Positions 1 through 29,969 of a stretch of 64,000 bases of DNA are shown here, piece after piece. Numbering within the stretch: the first letter of the stretch is position 1; each line of letters starts with the position of its first letter. The DNA is from Xiphophorus maculatus (taxonomy: Eukaryota > Chordata > Actinopteri > Cyprinodontiformes > Poeciliidae): positions 21,882,968 to 21,946,967 of the forward strand of contig NC_036456.1 of the NCBI RefSeq assembly GCF_002775205.1, written 5' to 3'. Both the position numbers and the translations under genes were made by a program. Under the pieces are notes generated by a model. That model made no database searches and was not told the DNA's origin. It saw only the letters and a program-made list of their open reading frames with translations.

Positions 1-827
1 ACGTAAACGCAGCTCGGTTCTTCTCAAACTGGATTTTAGACCAAATTTAAAATGTTTTTAGGGATTCTAAACAATCATAATCCAAAAACTAAAGAGTTTG
101 GTTGTTCTGATTTGACTCGATTAATCTTGTTTAAAATTCATAAAAACAGTTCAGTTTAAAAGTTTAGAATCTGGAAATGAATCATTTTGAATCTGTTAGA
201 AATGAATGATTCACTGTTTTCACTGGAATCAGCCAATATGAACAGCTGAACTGACTAAAAATGTTTTTGCTTAAACACAGATACAAATGTAATGAACTAC
301 ACATTAATGTTATAAGTCTGCACCATGTCTGTGTTTTAAGAAAAAGAAACATTTTAAGTAAATTCGGGTCGGTACCGCCCGATACTGTTCTGTGAAAAGC
401 CCGTTCCTCCAGTTTGTCATTTTCGACCTCGTCTGTTTCAGAAAACGCAGGTAAAGATTGAAGTTGATCAACATCTCCCCTCCGAGTCTGCAGCTACCGA
501 CCCGGTGGTTCTGAAGAGCCATGAAACCGGGTTCCATACGAGGTGACTACATTCATTAGAAAGCAGCTAAAGTCCAAAGTAGAGCTCTGTCAGAACCACA
601 GAAAGCCCGGACGGTTTCAGGTCCGTTAAACAAAGATGTTCTCCATTTGCAGCTTTGTCGGCGCCGTCAACGGGTCCATCGGATCAGCAGACCAACACCA
701 GGAGCAGGAAGCCAATCAGAGCAACACGGTTGCCATGGAAACCCAGATCTGCTGGGTGGGTCCTAGAGACGATGCAAAGTTCTGGGTCCGGGTTCTTGTT
801 TGTTCATTTGAATTTGATCTGTTTCAG
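1..827. other. No supported gene; upstream intron of Z1
   Basis: I see no exon here with a paralogue-like domain. The next supported exon starts at 828 and begins in phase 0, which in the sister genes follows a domain exon ending in an LYxRLK-type sequence. No such sequence is present on the plus strand here, so the 5' exons of this gene must lie left of the window. The short ORFs in this stretch look like chance. Confidence 0.5.
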
Positions 828-3146
828 AACCAAGTGGTGAAGGTGGAGGTGAAGCAGGAAGAAGGTTCTGTGGCTCAGCTCACGTTGGATCCTGATCCGA
901 CCGACGACGACAAATCTGGACTACAAACCAGGTAACCTGGGCGGAGTCACACACGGCCTGTTTAACCAAACTACAGGGGGAGAACTGCTAACTAGAAACT
1001 TAGTCATGCTAACCCTAAAGCGCTCATCATAAACATTAGCTACACTCATGCTAAAGCGCTAAACCAGCAAGGTATTTAGCGGAAGCTAATGCTAAAGCTA
1101 AAAACAATGTTAAATTGCAGAATTACACAATTCTATGTTTAACTTCCTGCCAACGAGTTGATCAATTATGTCTTGTCATGTAGCACTTAGCATGCTAATA
1201 GCATCCGTTTGGCTAACCACCATCAACCAATCAGGCCTTGTCTTATATATTTTCTTTTGGTAAGCTTAATTCAACTTAAAGTTTGCAAAACAGCAAAGTA
1301 AATTTAATCTTTACAATTAATTCAGAAAAATGTATGTATGGGAAGCCAAGAGTGCTAAAAGTTTTCAAAGTTTTTGGCTAGAAAGTCTGGTTTGTTTGGG
1401 GAGATGTGAACGCCAAGTGGACTTGAGACCGCTAAAAAAGCAGGAAGTGGACTACATCGCAGTGCATTCTGGGTAAACACAACCAAACAGAAAAGACTTG
1501 TGGTCTTTTATCAAAGAGAAATCTTCCAACTGCTAAAATCTGACTCCATTTTTGTTTGCATTTTGTGAAGGAAGTTGTGTTCAGCTTCTTCAGAGAGTTT
1601 TGTGTCATTTCCTTCAGTGGTTCTTGGTGCAGCGCCCCCACAGGCGAGGAGGGGAACAGGTTGCTCAAAGGGTTTGGTTGGTTTAACTCAGAGCAGAGAA
1701 AGAACCACAGCAGCTGGAGGTGGAACAAATGTTGCTACTTTGGTTCCCAATTGAAATGAAACTTTCAGAACTGAGACTGTCAGGTGTGAAAACATCCGTA
1801 GAAACGGGAGGAAGGGTTTCGGGGAATTCTGACCCCAAATGCCAGAAGAGTTCAATCATAACCACAGATAAATATCTAAAGAAGAGTGGCAAAAGTAAAT
1901 GAGGTGGATTATCAGAGCTTCCCAACAACTGCAGCATCTACACATTAATTTAAATGTTTCCCTTGTTTGCAGCTCTCCTGAAGGTGAGTCTGATCCTGGA
2001 GGCGACGCTCTGTCCGTCAGCTCTACGTCCGAACTGGACGACCTGGAATCGGACGATGACTCCAGCGACTCCAGCAGTGACACGGACGAGTCTTTAGACG
2101 AATCTGTCGACAACAATCAGGACGTTGAGCCAAAGACACGGAGGAAAACCGACAAGCTGACGTGCAGAGTGTGTGGGAGTTGGTACAGGCAGCTGGGGAG
2201 TCTGATCAGCCACATCTGGAATCACGTCAACGAGCCTCATGGCGTCTGCGGCGTCTGTGGAGAGAAGTTTGAGTCCGTGGATGCGTTAAAGCAACACCTG
2301 CCAAGTCACAAAAAGGGCTACAGCTGCTGGATTTGTGGGAAGTACCTGCTCTCCAGCGTCACCCTCAACCGCCACATCGCCAAGCACATCACCGATGCTC
2401 CGATTAATCAGGTGGCGGAGACTCGGATTAAATGCAACCTTTGCAGCAAGACCTTCGCCACCATGTCAGCCTTGAACGGGCATAGCCGGGTCCACTTGGA
2501 AAAACGACCCACCATGTGCCATCTTTGTCCAAAATCGTTTGACCGGAAGTCGGATTTTGTAGCCCACAGCAAGCACCACGGCGGCGTCTATGGCAACGCC
2601 TCGACGGGAAGCCTGGGCTACTCCTGCAAACTCTGTGGAAAGACCTTCGCACTGGAAACCTCCCTGAAGACGCACGAGAAAACCCATGCAACGAGTGACT
2701 GCCCATTCACCTGCCAAATCTGCCACAAGACTTTCCAAACGTACCAGAACCTGATGAACCACAGGAAGACTCACGGCACGGTCGGCTCGTTTGTTTGCAG
2801 CCTGTGCAACATGAGCTTCCTGTCCGAAGACACGCTGAAGGTCCACATGATCGTCCACTCCAACGAGAAGCCATACAAATGCTTACAGTGCGGGCGCTGC
2901 TTCAAACGGCTGGCCTACCTGGTCAACCACATCAAGACGCATTCAGCCGTCCAGCAGTGTGTCTGTACCATCTGTGGCCAGGTGAGTAACGGACAGGAAG
3001 CCCTGGAGGACCACATGAGGATCCACACCGGGGAGATCCCCGTAGAACAGAACCTTCACCTAGATCCATGGTACGAAAACACGGCGGAGGAACCACAGGG
3101 AAGTTCACTGATGTCTGGAGGACAAGAGAGCCACAGTATCATTTAA
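828..3146 (+). CDS. Z1: C2H2 zinc-finger protein, 5'-incomplete, two 3' exons
   Basis: Two coding exons are supported: 828-931 (phase 0 to 2, acidic linker with a VKVEVKQEE stretch) and 1973-3146 (terminal exon, stop TAA at 3144-3146). Acceptors are tttcag and gtttgcag, and the donor is AG|gtaacc; the split serine codon joins in frame. The last exon encodes a Ser/Asp/Glu-rich segment, a short basic stretch and ten C2H2 fingers, from CRVC..HIWNH to CTIC..HMRIH, then a short tail. Finger 5 is followed by an unusually long Gly-rich linker, and finger 10 lacks the usual aromatic residue. Fingers 1-3 align with fingers 1-3 of the three other genes here. Sequence-specific DNA binding in the nucleus is inferred from the family. 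The first exons, including any beta-grasp-like domain, are outside the window. Confidence 0.85.
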
Positions 3147-3777
3147 ACCTGCTTTAAAACCATCATCCTGCACACTGTGCTGGAAAACCGTCACACTGGA
3201 AACCTCACTGGTTTCCATGAGAAGATCTGTGATATGAAGAGATGCCAGAGAAACCACAGGGATGTTCACTGAGGCCTGGAGGACATGAGAGCCACTGGAG
3301 GGTGAACCTTTACACTCCTGACAGCCTAAACACTGCAGTCTGTGGTCTGGCATTGGTCGGTGCAGTAGAACCGACCCTGGACCCATTTCTGCTGTAGGGT
3401 AGAGAATGATTAGGGTGGAGCTACTGGCGTCCATTGATTGAAGGACAGTGACGTTTTGTCCCCCAACCAATGGAGGACATTACTACTTACTGCTGTTGTA
3501 GTAGCAAGACGCCACGCCCAAGAAGAGAACAGTCAGTGGTAGATGAACACGCCAAACCTCACCGACCCGCTCGCTGTAAACGAGGTGTTGCACCACAACT
3601 CTGTCCAGAACGAGATGAACGAGTTTCTCTTTAATCAGTTCAAGTTCTACCTACAATGTTTGCTGATTGTCTTGATACGCATTAGGAAGAGGCGTTTATC
3701 GATAAAACCTCTGAAACTGCATTGTTTAAATTGTTTTCTATATTTTCACTGTTTTCTTGGGAGCATTGATACGTTTA

Positions 3778-3783
3778 AATAAA
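3778..3783 (+). terminator. Polyadenylation signal of Z1
   Basis: AATAAA lies about 630 nt past the Z1 stop codon on the same strand. It is the first canonical signal on that strand that I noticed downstream, giving a plausible 3' UTR. Confidence 0.5.
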
Positions 3784-4852
3784 TTTGAAAAAAGATTAAT
3801 TGTTGTTTCTCTGTCAGTGGTGTCCCAATGAAGCCTGATCAGAAATGGTTATTTATTGGCTGTTTTGTGTTTGTGAGGTTGTGATTGGACAACGACTCTC
3901 CCCTTCATCCATCCTCATTCCCCTGGGTCTGGTCCTCCTCATCCTCATTCCCCCAGGTCATTTCTGCATTGCTTTCTATTTCAATGAACTGGTTAAAACT
4001 ATGGAGGGCTAGAGGTGACAAAATTAAATAAAAATGCCTTGAAATGAATCTATTAATTAATGCATTAGAAAATTATTAAATGATTCAATTTACCACAAAC
4101 GTCTAATAAAACAACACTGTCTGGGGTTGGCAGTATTTTATAAACGCGCTCACACTGGACCATAAAATAGATGCACAGTGAAATAAATATATTTTAACAT
4201 AAATTTTCTTTAAAATGATCTTATTTCAAATGATTATTTAAAAAAGGTAAATTTTATTTTATTCAACATTCAATTATTTAATTGCATATTTAAAAATGTA
4301 AAATATATTTTTGTATTTAATTTAATGATATACTTAATGATAGTGGTAAATTATGTAATGATTTTAATTATTTTAATGATGCACTTAATTAGTTAGAAAT
4401 TTGCATGTATTTCATGGTATATTTTTTTTAATTTTGTCACCTCTGATCCTCCATACAAATGAATGGCTGAATGTTAAACAAAATGTTCTGCTTGGACTGA
4501 GCCAGCGCTGCAGCTAACAGGCCATTTAAAATGTGACCAGGATTCCTCTGAAGGTTTTAACTCCAGTTGTAAGAAGAGAAAAAATAAATTTTCTACAAGA
4601 ACAAAACAAAAAAAAAGAAAAATGTTTGTTTTATTCCCTGATGTTTTGCAGCTGAAATTTAAAAGTCGTCAAGAATGTCTAGTGATGAATTTGCACTATG
4701 TATAAATAAAACCAACTCGTCAAGATGAAAATGGAAATTTACCCCATGTGGTCACATGATTGCAGCAGGTCCGAGTTCTGCGCCCTGTGGTACTCCGTAA
4801 CTAACTGCAGGGCAGCAGAAGGAACTGGGAAAGCTCTCCAGTCATTAACTGT
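3784..4852. other. AT-rich intergenic spacer between convergent Z1 and Z2
   Basis: No coding potential is seen on either strand. The stretch is AT-rich with poly-A and poly-T runs. It separates the 3' ends of two convergent zinc-finger genes. Confidence 0.6.
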
Positions 4853-4858
4853 TTTATT
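4853..4858 (-). terminator. Polyadenylation signal of Z2
   Basis: TTTATT on the plus strand reads AATAAA on the minus strand, about 90 nt past the Z2 stop codon. Confidence 0.6.
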
Positions 4859-4947
4859 TTTAATTTGTCATTACAAGTTAATTATCACATGTTAAAAGTC
4901 TGGTTGGTATGAATTCATGAATTTAAGGTATCAGTCTGTCCCTGAGT

Positions 4948-7900
4948 TCAGGTTTCTGATGGATCCAGAACCGGGTTTTCTTCCATCTCATGGCTCTGAG
5001 ACGGGTCCAGAGCCGGGTTTTCGTCCATCTCTTGAGTCTGGGTCGGATCCGGATCCAGGTCCAGGTCCAGGTTTCCCTCCGTCGGGTGGCTCTTCATGTG
5101 TGTTTTCAGACAGTGGCTCTGGGTGAAGGCCCTGTCGCAGACGCTGCACTTGTAGGGTTTGTCTCCGTTGTGGGTCCTCATGTGGACCTTCAGGTGTTCC
5201 CGTCGGGAGCATTCCTTCCCACACTCGGGGCACACGAACCTCTTGATGCCCAGGTGGATCTTGATGTGGCTGTCCAGGTTGGCCTTCTGCTTGAAGCGCC
5301 GGCCGCACTCGGAGCACTCGTACGGCGCCTCGTCGGAATGGATCCTCATGTGCTTCTTCAGGTCGCACTTGAACCAGAAGCCCTTGGTGCAGACGGCGCA
5401 GACGAACGGCCGGACGCTGCTGTGGGTCTTCAGGTGAGCCATCAGCGTTCCCTTCCACAGGAACGTCCGGCAGCAGACGTGGCACAGGAACGTCCGGTCC
5501 CTCTCCGTGTGCGTCTTGGCGTGGACCTTCAGCGAACCCTCGAGCTTGAAGCGCTTCCCGCAGACGTCGCAGGCGTACTGCTTGTCGTCGGAGTGGGTCA
5601 GGCGGTGCTGGGTCATGGCGCGGCGAAGGCGGAACGACCTGTTGCAGACGTCGCAGACGTGCTTTTCCTTGACCGTGTGCAGCTTTTTGTGGGATATGAG
5701 GTGCGATTCCAAGCCAAATGTCTTGAGGCAGACGTCACACTTGTGTGGCTTGTCCTCCACATGCAGCCATTGGTGGTAGTTCAGGGAGGCCATGTTGGTG
5801 AAGGTTTTACTGCAGACGCCGCATTTGAACCGACTCTCTCCGGTGTGCTTGGCCTCGTGGAGGTTGAGGCTCTGGACGGAGACGAACGTCTTGCCGCAGT
5901 GCCGGCAGCTGTGGACCTTCTGGTGGTTTCGAAGATGCTCCTTTAGCTCGTCTGCAGACTCAAACTTCTCTCCGCAGGCGCCGCAGACGCCCTGCGGGTC
6001 GCCTGCGTGGTTCCAGACGTGGCTGATCAAACTGCCCAGCTGCCTGTACCAGGCGCCGCACACCTTACACGACCTCTTGCTCTCCAAGGTCAACTGCGTC
6101 GCCCTTTTCTCCTTCCGTTTCCTCGACCTTTTGGCGGTCTGGGGTTCAGGGTCAGGGCTCCAGGTGTCATCTTCAGCATCAAGGCCTGGGTCGGCTTCCT
6201 CACTACTGTCCACAGGGCTGCAGAGGAAACAACAAAAACAAAAATATTTGAAATGCAGGGCTGCCCACTGCTACACAGCTGGATGCATCTCTGCTCCAAC
6301 ACAGAGGAATGATTGCAATCACTCTTCAGGATGGCATGAAGTCTGGAAAAGGTGAGACATTTGCAGCAGGTTGAGCTCAATTCATGGCGGCTGAAACCAG
6401 ATTATACAGCTAAGTTTCATCTGCAGGCTGGTATTTCAGCACAGCTGCCTCCAGGCTGCCAGAGCTGCAGCTGCAGCTGCTGTTTTAAGGCTGCTGATGT
6501 CGGTTTTCAGAAAATGTGCCAGTTATGCTGCCTGTTGGTGAATAATTATTTTTGAAATGATGATGTTATTGGTATTAATCAGTGTAAGACCTGGAATATT
6601 TTCACTGGATTCGCTTGATGGGAAGTGGGAGTTCTGGTGGCGGCAGTGGGAGCGGACACCGTTTGGTGACGTGTCCGGCTTCTTCTGGTGCAGAATTATG
6701 ACTCGCGTTTCACATTAATGATGTAAAAGTCAGAAAAAAGCAACAATCACCACTCAGACTGCAGACATTTCCATATGGGGAACATTTATATTCCCACATG
6801 TGGAACTATAGATGGAATCCGTCTTCAGGAAGCCGAAGTGTAAAAGAAACTCGGCCTCAAGAGGAAGTTAGCTTTTAGCTTTAACAGGAAGCTGAAAAGT
6901 TGTTCTGTTTTCCACTTTCCAAGAGTTCCTGCAGTGATGAAACTATCACAGCTAATGCAGCTTCAGAAAGTTTCTCATTGTTACGATTTCCCCACATTCA
7001 AACTGGTCAGATATTAATGCAGCATTACTGACCTGTAGCGTCTGGATGAACTGGACGTTTAATTTCCAACCAGTTACTGCGAGCAAGCAGCTCGGTTCTG
7101 TTTGGCATCACTGGGTCGGTTCTTAATACCGACAGAAATCTAATTTCTTTGTCTGACAGAAGCTTTCAGGGAATCGTTCAGATAAAAACTAGATAAAATA
7201 ATCTGTGTTTTTTTTACAGTGTAGTTATGAGTAGACAAATCAAATCTGGTTCCACTGAAACAAACGGAGCATGCTGCCTCTGACTGAACTTTGACCTGGA
7301 AGCTGATATCAGTCGTTTACCAGGAATGAAGGTCAGTTTTATCTCTCTTCATCGCCGCAGCGTCGGCTGAAGATGGCTCCTCGCTTTCCTGAAAGAAAAT
7401 GTTCACAAACTAAATGAAGCTTCACGTTTCCCTGAATCAAACTGAACTTTTTCTTATTTTAAAGTTAAACAATTTAGGTAAACAGTCAGTTTCCTCCCTC
7501 ACTTATCGGCCCAGATTTACTTATCAGAGTAAAATCTATTTGTTTAAAAATGATGAAAATCGGCCGACGTATCGTAAACTTAACATTCAGTTTGTTTTTT
7601 AAGGGAAACTAAAACATGGAGCTGAATGAGTGAAAAGTATGATGGAGTATTAAGGCCAGACTAAGAAAACAGTTATGAGAATAAGATTGTAATATTGCCA
7701 GAATAATTATAATAATACAAAAACTCATATTGCCAGAATAAAGTCCCAAAGTTACGAGACTAAAGTCGTATTAATGAAAATAAAGTTACAAATAATGAGA
7801 ATAAAGTTATAAATAATGAGAATAAAGTTATAAATAATGAGAATAAAGTCGTATTAAAGAGGGAAGCCAGTGGGCGCTGTTTGGACCGGGTCGGTTCTGC

Positions 7901-10900
7901 TCGGACCTTAAGCCGGATGTAGAGCGTCGGGTTCCCGCCTGAGCGGTGGCCGCAGCAGATCTGCTCCGGCGTCAGGCTCCGCGCCGCCAGCGGCTGCAGC
8001 CGCCGGTTCTTGGCGGCGATGAAGACGTCGAAGGGCCGTCCGGCCGCCAGCAGGGGGCAGCGTGAGCGCAGCAGCTCCAGGAAGCCCGGCTCCGACAGCC
8101 CGCGGGGGCACTGCAGGTCCAGAACCGCGCTGCGCTGAAACACTGACAGCAGCACAGCTTAGTCAGCAGAGCTCCCAGCATGCACTGGGAGACAGCAGAG
8201 CTGGTTCTGGGCTCTCACCGGCCTTGGACAGGACTCTGGTCCGGGAATCCTCCAGGATCCGGACCCGTAGCGCCAGGTGGTCCGCTGAGACGCTGAGTCG
8301 AGGTCTGCCGGGCCGCCGGCCTCCAGGATGACCTCTGACCTGAGCCGACCTGCAAAGGGAGGACAGCAGTGAGCTCTGATTGGCCGGAGGGTTCAGAGGT
8401 CAAAGCTAGAGGCAGGTTAAACTTTTGGACACTTTAATATGCGACAGATAATCTGAGGAAATATTTTTTATCTTCTACAAACATCAGAAATAAAAACGTC
8501 TGTCAGAAACGACCAATCAGATCGAGGAGGCGGGGAAACGTTATGACATCATCGATCAATAAGAGTCTTTGCTTTTATTACAGACTCGGTATTTGACCAG
8601 TTGTTGCTGTTTTGTTGGACCGGCCCGGTTCTGGTTCTGTTACCTTGAAGGGATCTGGTAGTCCGGGTCCGTCAGGTCTTCTTGTTTCAGCCTGGAGGCG
8701 TTTACTGGCTCTTCATCACCACCATCGTCTTCATCGTTCAGCGGCTCACACTCCACACCCGAACCCAGCAGTTCGTCTGATTGGCTGCAGGTTCTGGTTC
8801 TGGTTCTGGTTCTGTGTGAACCAGTTTCCAGGTGAGTCCTCCCTGTGAGCTGCTGCTCCTCTTCCTCCACGACGACCTCCACTTCCTGGGTCGGCCCATC
8901 TGGGCGCAGCAGGAGGCGGAGACACGAGAACTCAGGAGAAAAACTTCAACACGTTTTTACTCAAGTCAAAGTAAAAAGTGTTTTTTTTTAAAAGTCGACT
9001 GAAGTAACTGTAACTGATCCAAACGTCCTTTAAAAATGACATCATCAGATGGACCAAAATATAAAATGATCTGGACGTTTTCTTATAATAAAAATATAGA
9101 AGCTTATTTATGTCAATAACTACTTTAAAAAAAAAAAATCTCCCACTGGCAAATTATTTCAAGATATTTTTCCCATATCATCAGTCAACTTGGATATTTT
9201 GTTAATATTATGAAATAATTAATTTACAACAAGTTCTTATTTCTTGCTGAAAAGTAAAATTGAAGTTAGTTTTGTCATATTTAAAGATATTTGCAGTAAA
9301 AACTAAACAAAATACTTGGTAAGATTTGGTGTTTTTGCAGAGCAGCAGGTTGAATATCCAGAGATTTTCCTTAAAGAGCCATAAAGTTCAGTAAAAATGA
9401 GTAAATGTAACTAGTTACGGCTCAGTGATGATCAGAATCCCAGCTGCTCTGAACCAGTAAACCCACCAGCTGTGACTGGTTTGGCTCCAGTCCACTGACC
9501 TGGCTGCAGCTCCGGCTGCCTCCTCTGGCCGTCGTTCTCCCGCCTGCAGCCCGGCGCCGGCGCCGCCTCGGCCCCGTCCACCGCCGCCAGCACGTCTCGG
9601 GTCGCCCGCCTCAGCAGCTCCGTGATCGTCCCTCTCAGACTGTAGAGTTTAGACGCGTTGAGTCGCTTCCTGGAATAAAAATGTTTTCTGCTGTCAGGAA
9701 AAACTTCCAGCTGGAGAAACAGGAAACCGACACTGGAAATGAGTTTATCTGAACACAGGAGAACTTCCTACGAGTTCATCTGTCGCAATAATCAATTCAT
9801 CACTAAGAATGAATTCAGTAACTTACATTCTGACACATTTTTATATTTTTTGAAGGACAATATTTTTTACAGACGTCAGAATCGATTTTATTTCAGGTTT
9901 TGTGGTTTATATTTAAAATATCGTCCAGTTCCTGTGTATTCAGTTTTCTTCTAGTTTATTGTAGGCAGTGAATTTGCATCATTATAACACTTTATCAATA
10001 GATACATGAAAAATGGTCTAAAAACAATAATAATATATTATTGTTTTTTAATAATTGTTAAAAAAACAATAATGTATTGTTTTTTATAATTTATTATAAT
10101 ATATAATAATATAATATGGCAGTAATTAACTAATCCTCCAGTAAATGTTAACATGCAGGACTTTCTAGTAGAAAATGAAAGAGCTCAGCTTCGTAGCAGA
10201 GATATTTATTTAAATGTCCTGGAAATATAAACAGCTAAACATGGAGGCTCTGGGCCAGGAGGCCTTTCTGTGCTAAAACTAAAAACAGAGAACATGAGGA
10301 TTATGTTAAAATAAAGATTTAGCACAGAAACACTAAACCATAAGGAGACGGCTCTGGTTGATGCAGAGTGTTAAGGAAAAATGATTATTTTTAGTGCTTA
10401 ATACAGTTAATCTTACGACATGTGTAAAAGTTATATTCAATACTCTTATTTGGAACAGGTTTTGTCTGAGATACGGGATGGGGCCGAATAGCAGGCATTC
10501 AGACAAGCAGGGGCCCCCCGCTGTCACACAGAGCCATAAAATTAGCATTCCGATGGGGCAGAAGTAAGGGAGTTTGGGGGAAGAGACTTCAGAGGTATCT
10601 GCGAAATCTCATCCCAGGACTTTTCGGCGCCAGGGATCCGCCCGTATCAGACAGGGATTAGCACTAAGTGGTCCGCCCTTTTACTCAGACAAAAACCAGA
10701 CGGCCCTCCTATCTTTGCCGTAAATCAGGGAGGTTCCAAGTTTCTCTGAGTGCCTAAGGGAGTTTCCAGTTGGTCAACAGGAGGAACGCCTTGACTGCAT
10801 AAATTAAATTGAAGAAACACCCACTCAGTATAAAATTTCGGGTCAGCGCTAAAAATCCAGAGAGAGCGGCCACTATTTTTTGCCTTTTTGTTTGTCTTTG

Positions 10901-12371
10901 TTTTGTGTTTTGTCTGTCTTCCCCTTGTCTGTCTTTATTTTTATGAGAAAATGCATATCTCTGTTCCTCTGCAGCTTTGTTGTTCATTGCTTTGTATGAG
11001 ATTAAACTCTGTGATCTGTGACGTCAACACGCTTTGTTGTGGTTTCCTTGTCGCTGCACGTCGCCCACTGAGAGCGTCACTAGCGGAGAACGTCACTCGC
11101 CGAGGATCCCGGGAAAATTAAAAGAGGAAAGAGCCAAACGCTTTGTCCAAAGTTAACGTTAAATTATCCTCTTTTTTACAAGAGATAAAGTAGAGTTATT
11201 ATAGTCTCAAACATGAAGCCCATTAAAACCAGTTACCTTGGTGGTTTCCCATAATGTCTGTCCTTCACGTCTTCCTGGTTCAGCGTGAAGGTCGTCGTTG
11301 GCTCCGCCCCTTCATCAGAAACGTTCCCAGGTCGACTGTGACTCTCAGCCGCCTCACCTGAACACAACAGCAGCAGCAGAGTTCTGATCTCTGACATGAT
11401 CCAGTAACTCCAGCCTGGTTCTGGTTCTGGTTCCAGCTGAGTCCTACCGCTGGGCTGCTGCTCCTCTTCCTCACCTCCTTCCTCCTCCTGGCTCTGCAGA
11501 TCTGGGATCGGCTCGTTGGCTTTTCAGGCAGAAACAAACAAAATCTGGTCAACATCTGACAATCTTCACAAAATGAGGCTAAAAACAGAGAAAATAATTT
11601 ATGGAAGCAAAACTTGAAAATTAAACAGAAACAGATGGACAGACTACAGAACCTGTTATTCTTAATGAGAGCAAATCTTTTCTAAATTATACTAGTTTAT
11701 TTTGATGGCACTCCTTAAATACATCTGAAGAAACTTCAGGGGTTGGAAAACTGTTAAACTTTCATTTTCATAAACAAGTAAATTTAAGTTTTTTTTCCCC
11801 AACTAACTGAAAACAGAAATTAAGTCAGAATTTCAACTAACTCTGTATATGACATGTTAATCCCAAGACTGTAAATACAAGCTATTAAGAACGTTAAACT
11901 GGGGCTAAAAGGAATAAGTAGTCCATTTTATCAATTAATCAAATTTGACGTTTATATAATTGAAATGGAAATTATTGAGTTTGTTTTAATTGATTTATTG
12001 CTTATTGTTCAGTAATAATCACACCTACTACAAAGGCATAAAACAGAAACAAAACACTTTCACCTTTCACCCCCGTTAGGGCTCAGGGCCCCATGTTTCC
12101 AAATCTTAAGGACACACCTGATAAATCTAAAAATCCTCTTATTTATCTTTAACCTGGACCTCCCGCCTCCTGGCCGCCACTCACCCCCTCTGGTCAGCCT
12201 GACCTGCGGCTGCAGCAGCTCCAGCTGCCTCCTCTGGCGGTCGATCTCCCGCCTGAAGCCCGTCGCCTCCTGCTCGTAGCCGGCCACGGTCCGCTCCACC
12301 GCCGCCAGCACCTCTCTGGTCGCCGAGCCCAGCCGCTCCGTGATTATCCCTCTCAGGTCACTTATATTCAT
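4948..12371 (-). CDS. Z2: 12-finger C2H2 protein with one beta-grasp-like domain
   Basis: The nine-exon model on the minus strand is 12371-12185, 11519-11448, 11357-11237, 9669-9500, 8899-8644, 8349-8219, 8142-7907, 7388-7321 and 6217-4948. It sums to 2511 nt (836 aa plus stop), with phases matching at every junction. Residues 1-62 form a predicted coiled coil (starts MNISDLRGII; core FRREIDRQRRQLELLQPQ) typical of fish ZNF N-termini. Exon 4 is a diverged second copy of that coiled coil without an ATG. An AT-hook-like RRPGRPR lies near residues 280-286. The beta1 strand plus the domain (about 288-391) follows, ending in LYIRLK. Twelve C2H2 fingers run from residue 464 to about 793, then a Glu/Asp/Pro tail with a repeated ENPxLDPS motif. 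It is probably a nuclear DNA-binding regulator. The least certain point is whether exons 4 and 5 belong to the main transcript, because skipping both keeps the frame. Confidence 0.8.
7640..7860. repeat. AT-rich interspersed repeat with AATAAAGTT-type units
   Basis: Tandem short units of the form GAGAATAAAGTTATAAATAAT are repeated three times after a diverged leader. Related sequence occurs at 44640-44830 and, as a fragment, just after the Z3 stop near 29893. It lies in the Z2 intron between the exons at 7907 and 7388. The class of element is not identified. Confidence 0.5.
9500..9669 (-). other. Duplicated N-terminal coiled-coil exon in Z2, no start codon
   Basis: On the minus strand this 170-nt exon (acceptor attccag, donor G|gtcagt) encodes NASKLYSLRGTITELL and then RRENDGQRRQPELQP. 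The NASK residues recall the Z3 start (MDYNASK) and SLRGTITE recalls the Z2 start (DLRGIITE). There is no ATG, and it enters in phase 2 and leaves in phase 1, matching the exons on both sides. Several Ala/Pro substitutions (EAAPAPG) would break the helix. It may be a captured former first exon, an alternative exon or a decaying copy. Confidence 0.6.
10369..11180. mobile_element. Solo LTR, copy 1 (812 bp)
   Basis: The element begins TGTTAAGG and ends TTACA, flanked by the 4-bp direct repeat AGAG (10365-10368 and 11181-11184). A second, diverged copy in the same orientation is at 15960-16833. A TATA-like CAGTATAAAATTTC is internal. There is no coding region and no partner LTR, which fits a solo LTR left by recombination of an endogenous retrovirus-like element. 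A 4-bp target duplication is usual for class I (gamma/epsilon-type) elements. It sits in the Z2 intron between exons 3 and 4. Confidence 0.7.
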
Positions 12372-12534
12372 GATTACTCGCCCTCAGACGGAGCTCCGCG
12401 GAAACATCCTCTGCTATGTGGGCTGAATCGTTCACTTCCGGGTTAACCGATTCCCTCTCTTCGCTTCAGCTCGTGTAACTTCCGGCGGAGCATCCGCGCC
12501 AGTTTGTTCCGAGGTAGCTAGTTTTACCGTCAGC
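12372..12534. promoter_or_regulatory. Bidirectional promoter between Z2 and Z3
   Basis: Only 163 bp separate the divergent start codons of Z2 (12371, minus) and Z3 (12535, plus). The interval is more GC-rich than its surroundings and has two ACTTCCGG ETS/GABP-type sites at 12434-12441 and 12478-12485. Paired ETS sites and no clear TATA box are common in short bidirectional promoters. Shared control of the two genes is inferred, not shown. Confidence 0.65.
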
Positions 12535-29889
<17,355 letters not shown>

Positions 29890-29892
29890 AAC

Positions 29893-29965
29893 ACGAGACT
29901 GAAGTCGTAATATTTATGAAAACAAAAACATTTTAGCAGAAAGGTTTCACTGTTGGCGGAATAAA
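29893..29965 (+). terminator. Z3 3' end: repeat fragment and polyadenylation signal
   Basis: Immediately after the Z3 stop codon comes ACGAGACTGAAGTCGTAATA, similar to the interspersed repeat near 7753. AATAAA follows at 29960-29965, about 70 nt past the stop. The repeat may have supplied the new stop and poly(A) signal. Confidence 0.55.
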
Positions 29966-29969
29966 GACA

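Noticed and set aside
5792..6355. Long plus-strand open frames opposite the Z2 finger exon
   Set aside because: They are antisense shadows of the GC-rich zinc-finger exon, without domain or splice support. The same holds opposite the Z1 and Z4 finger exons.
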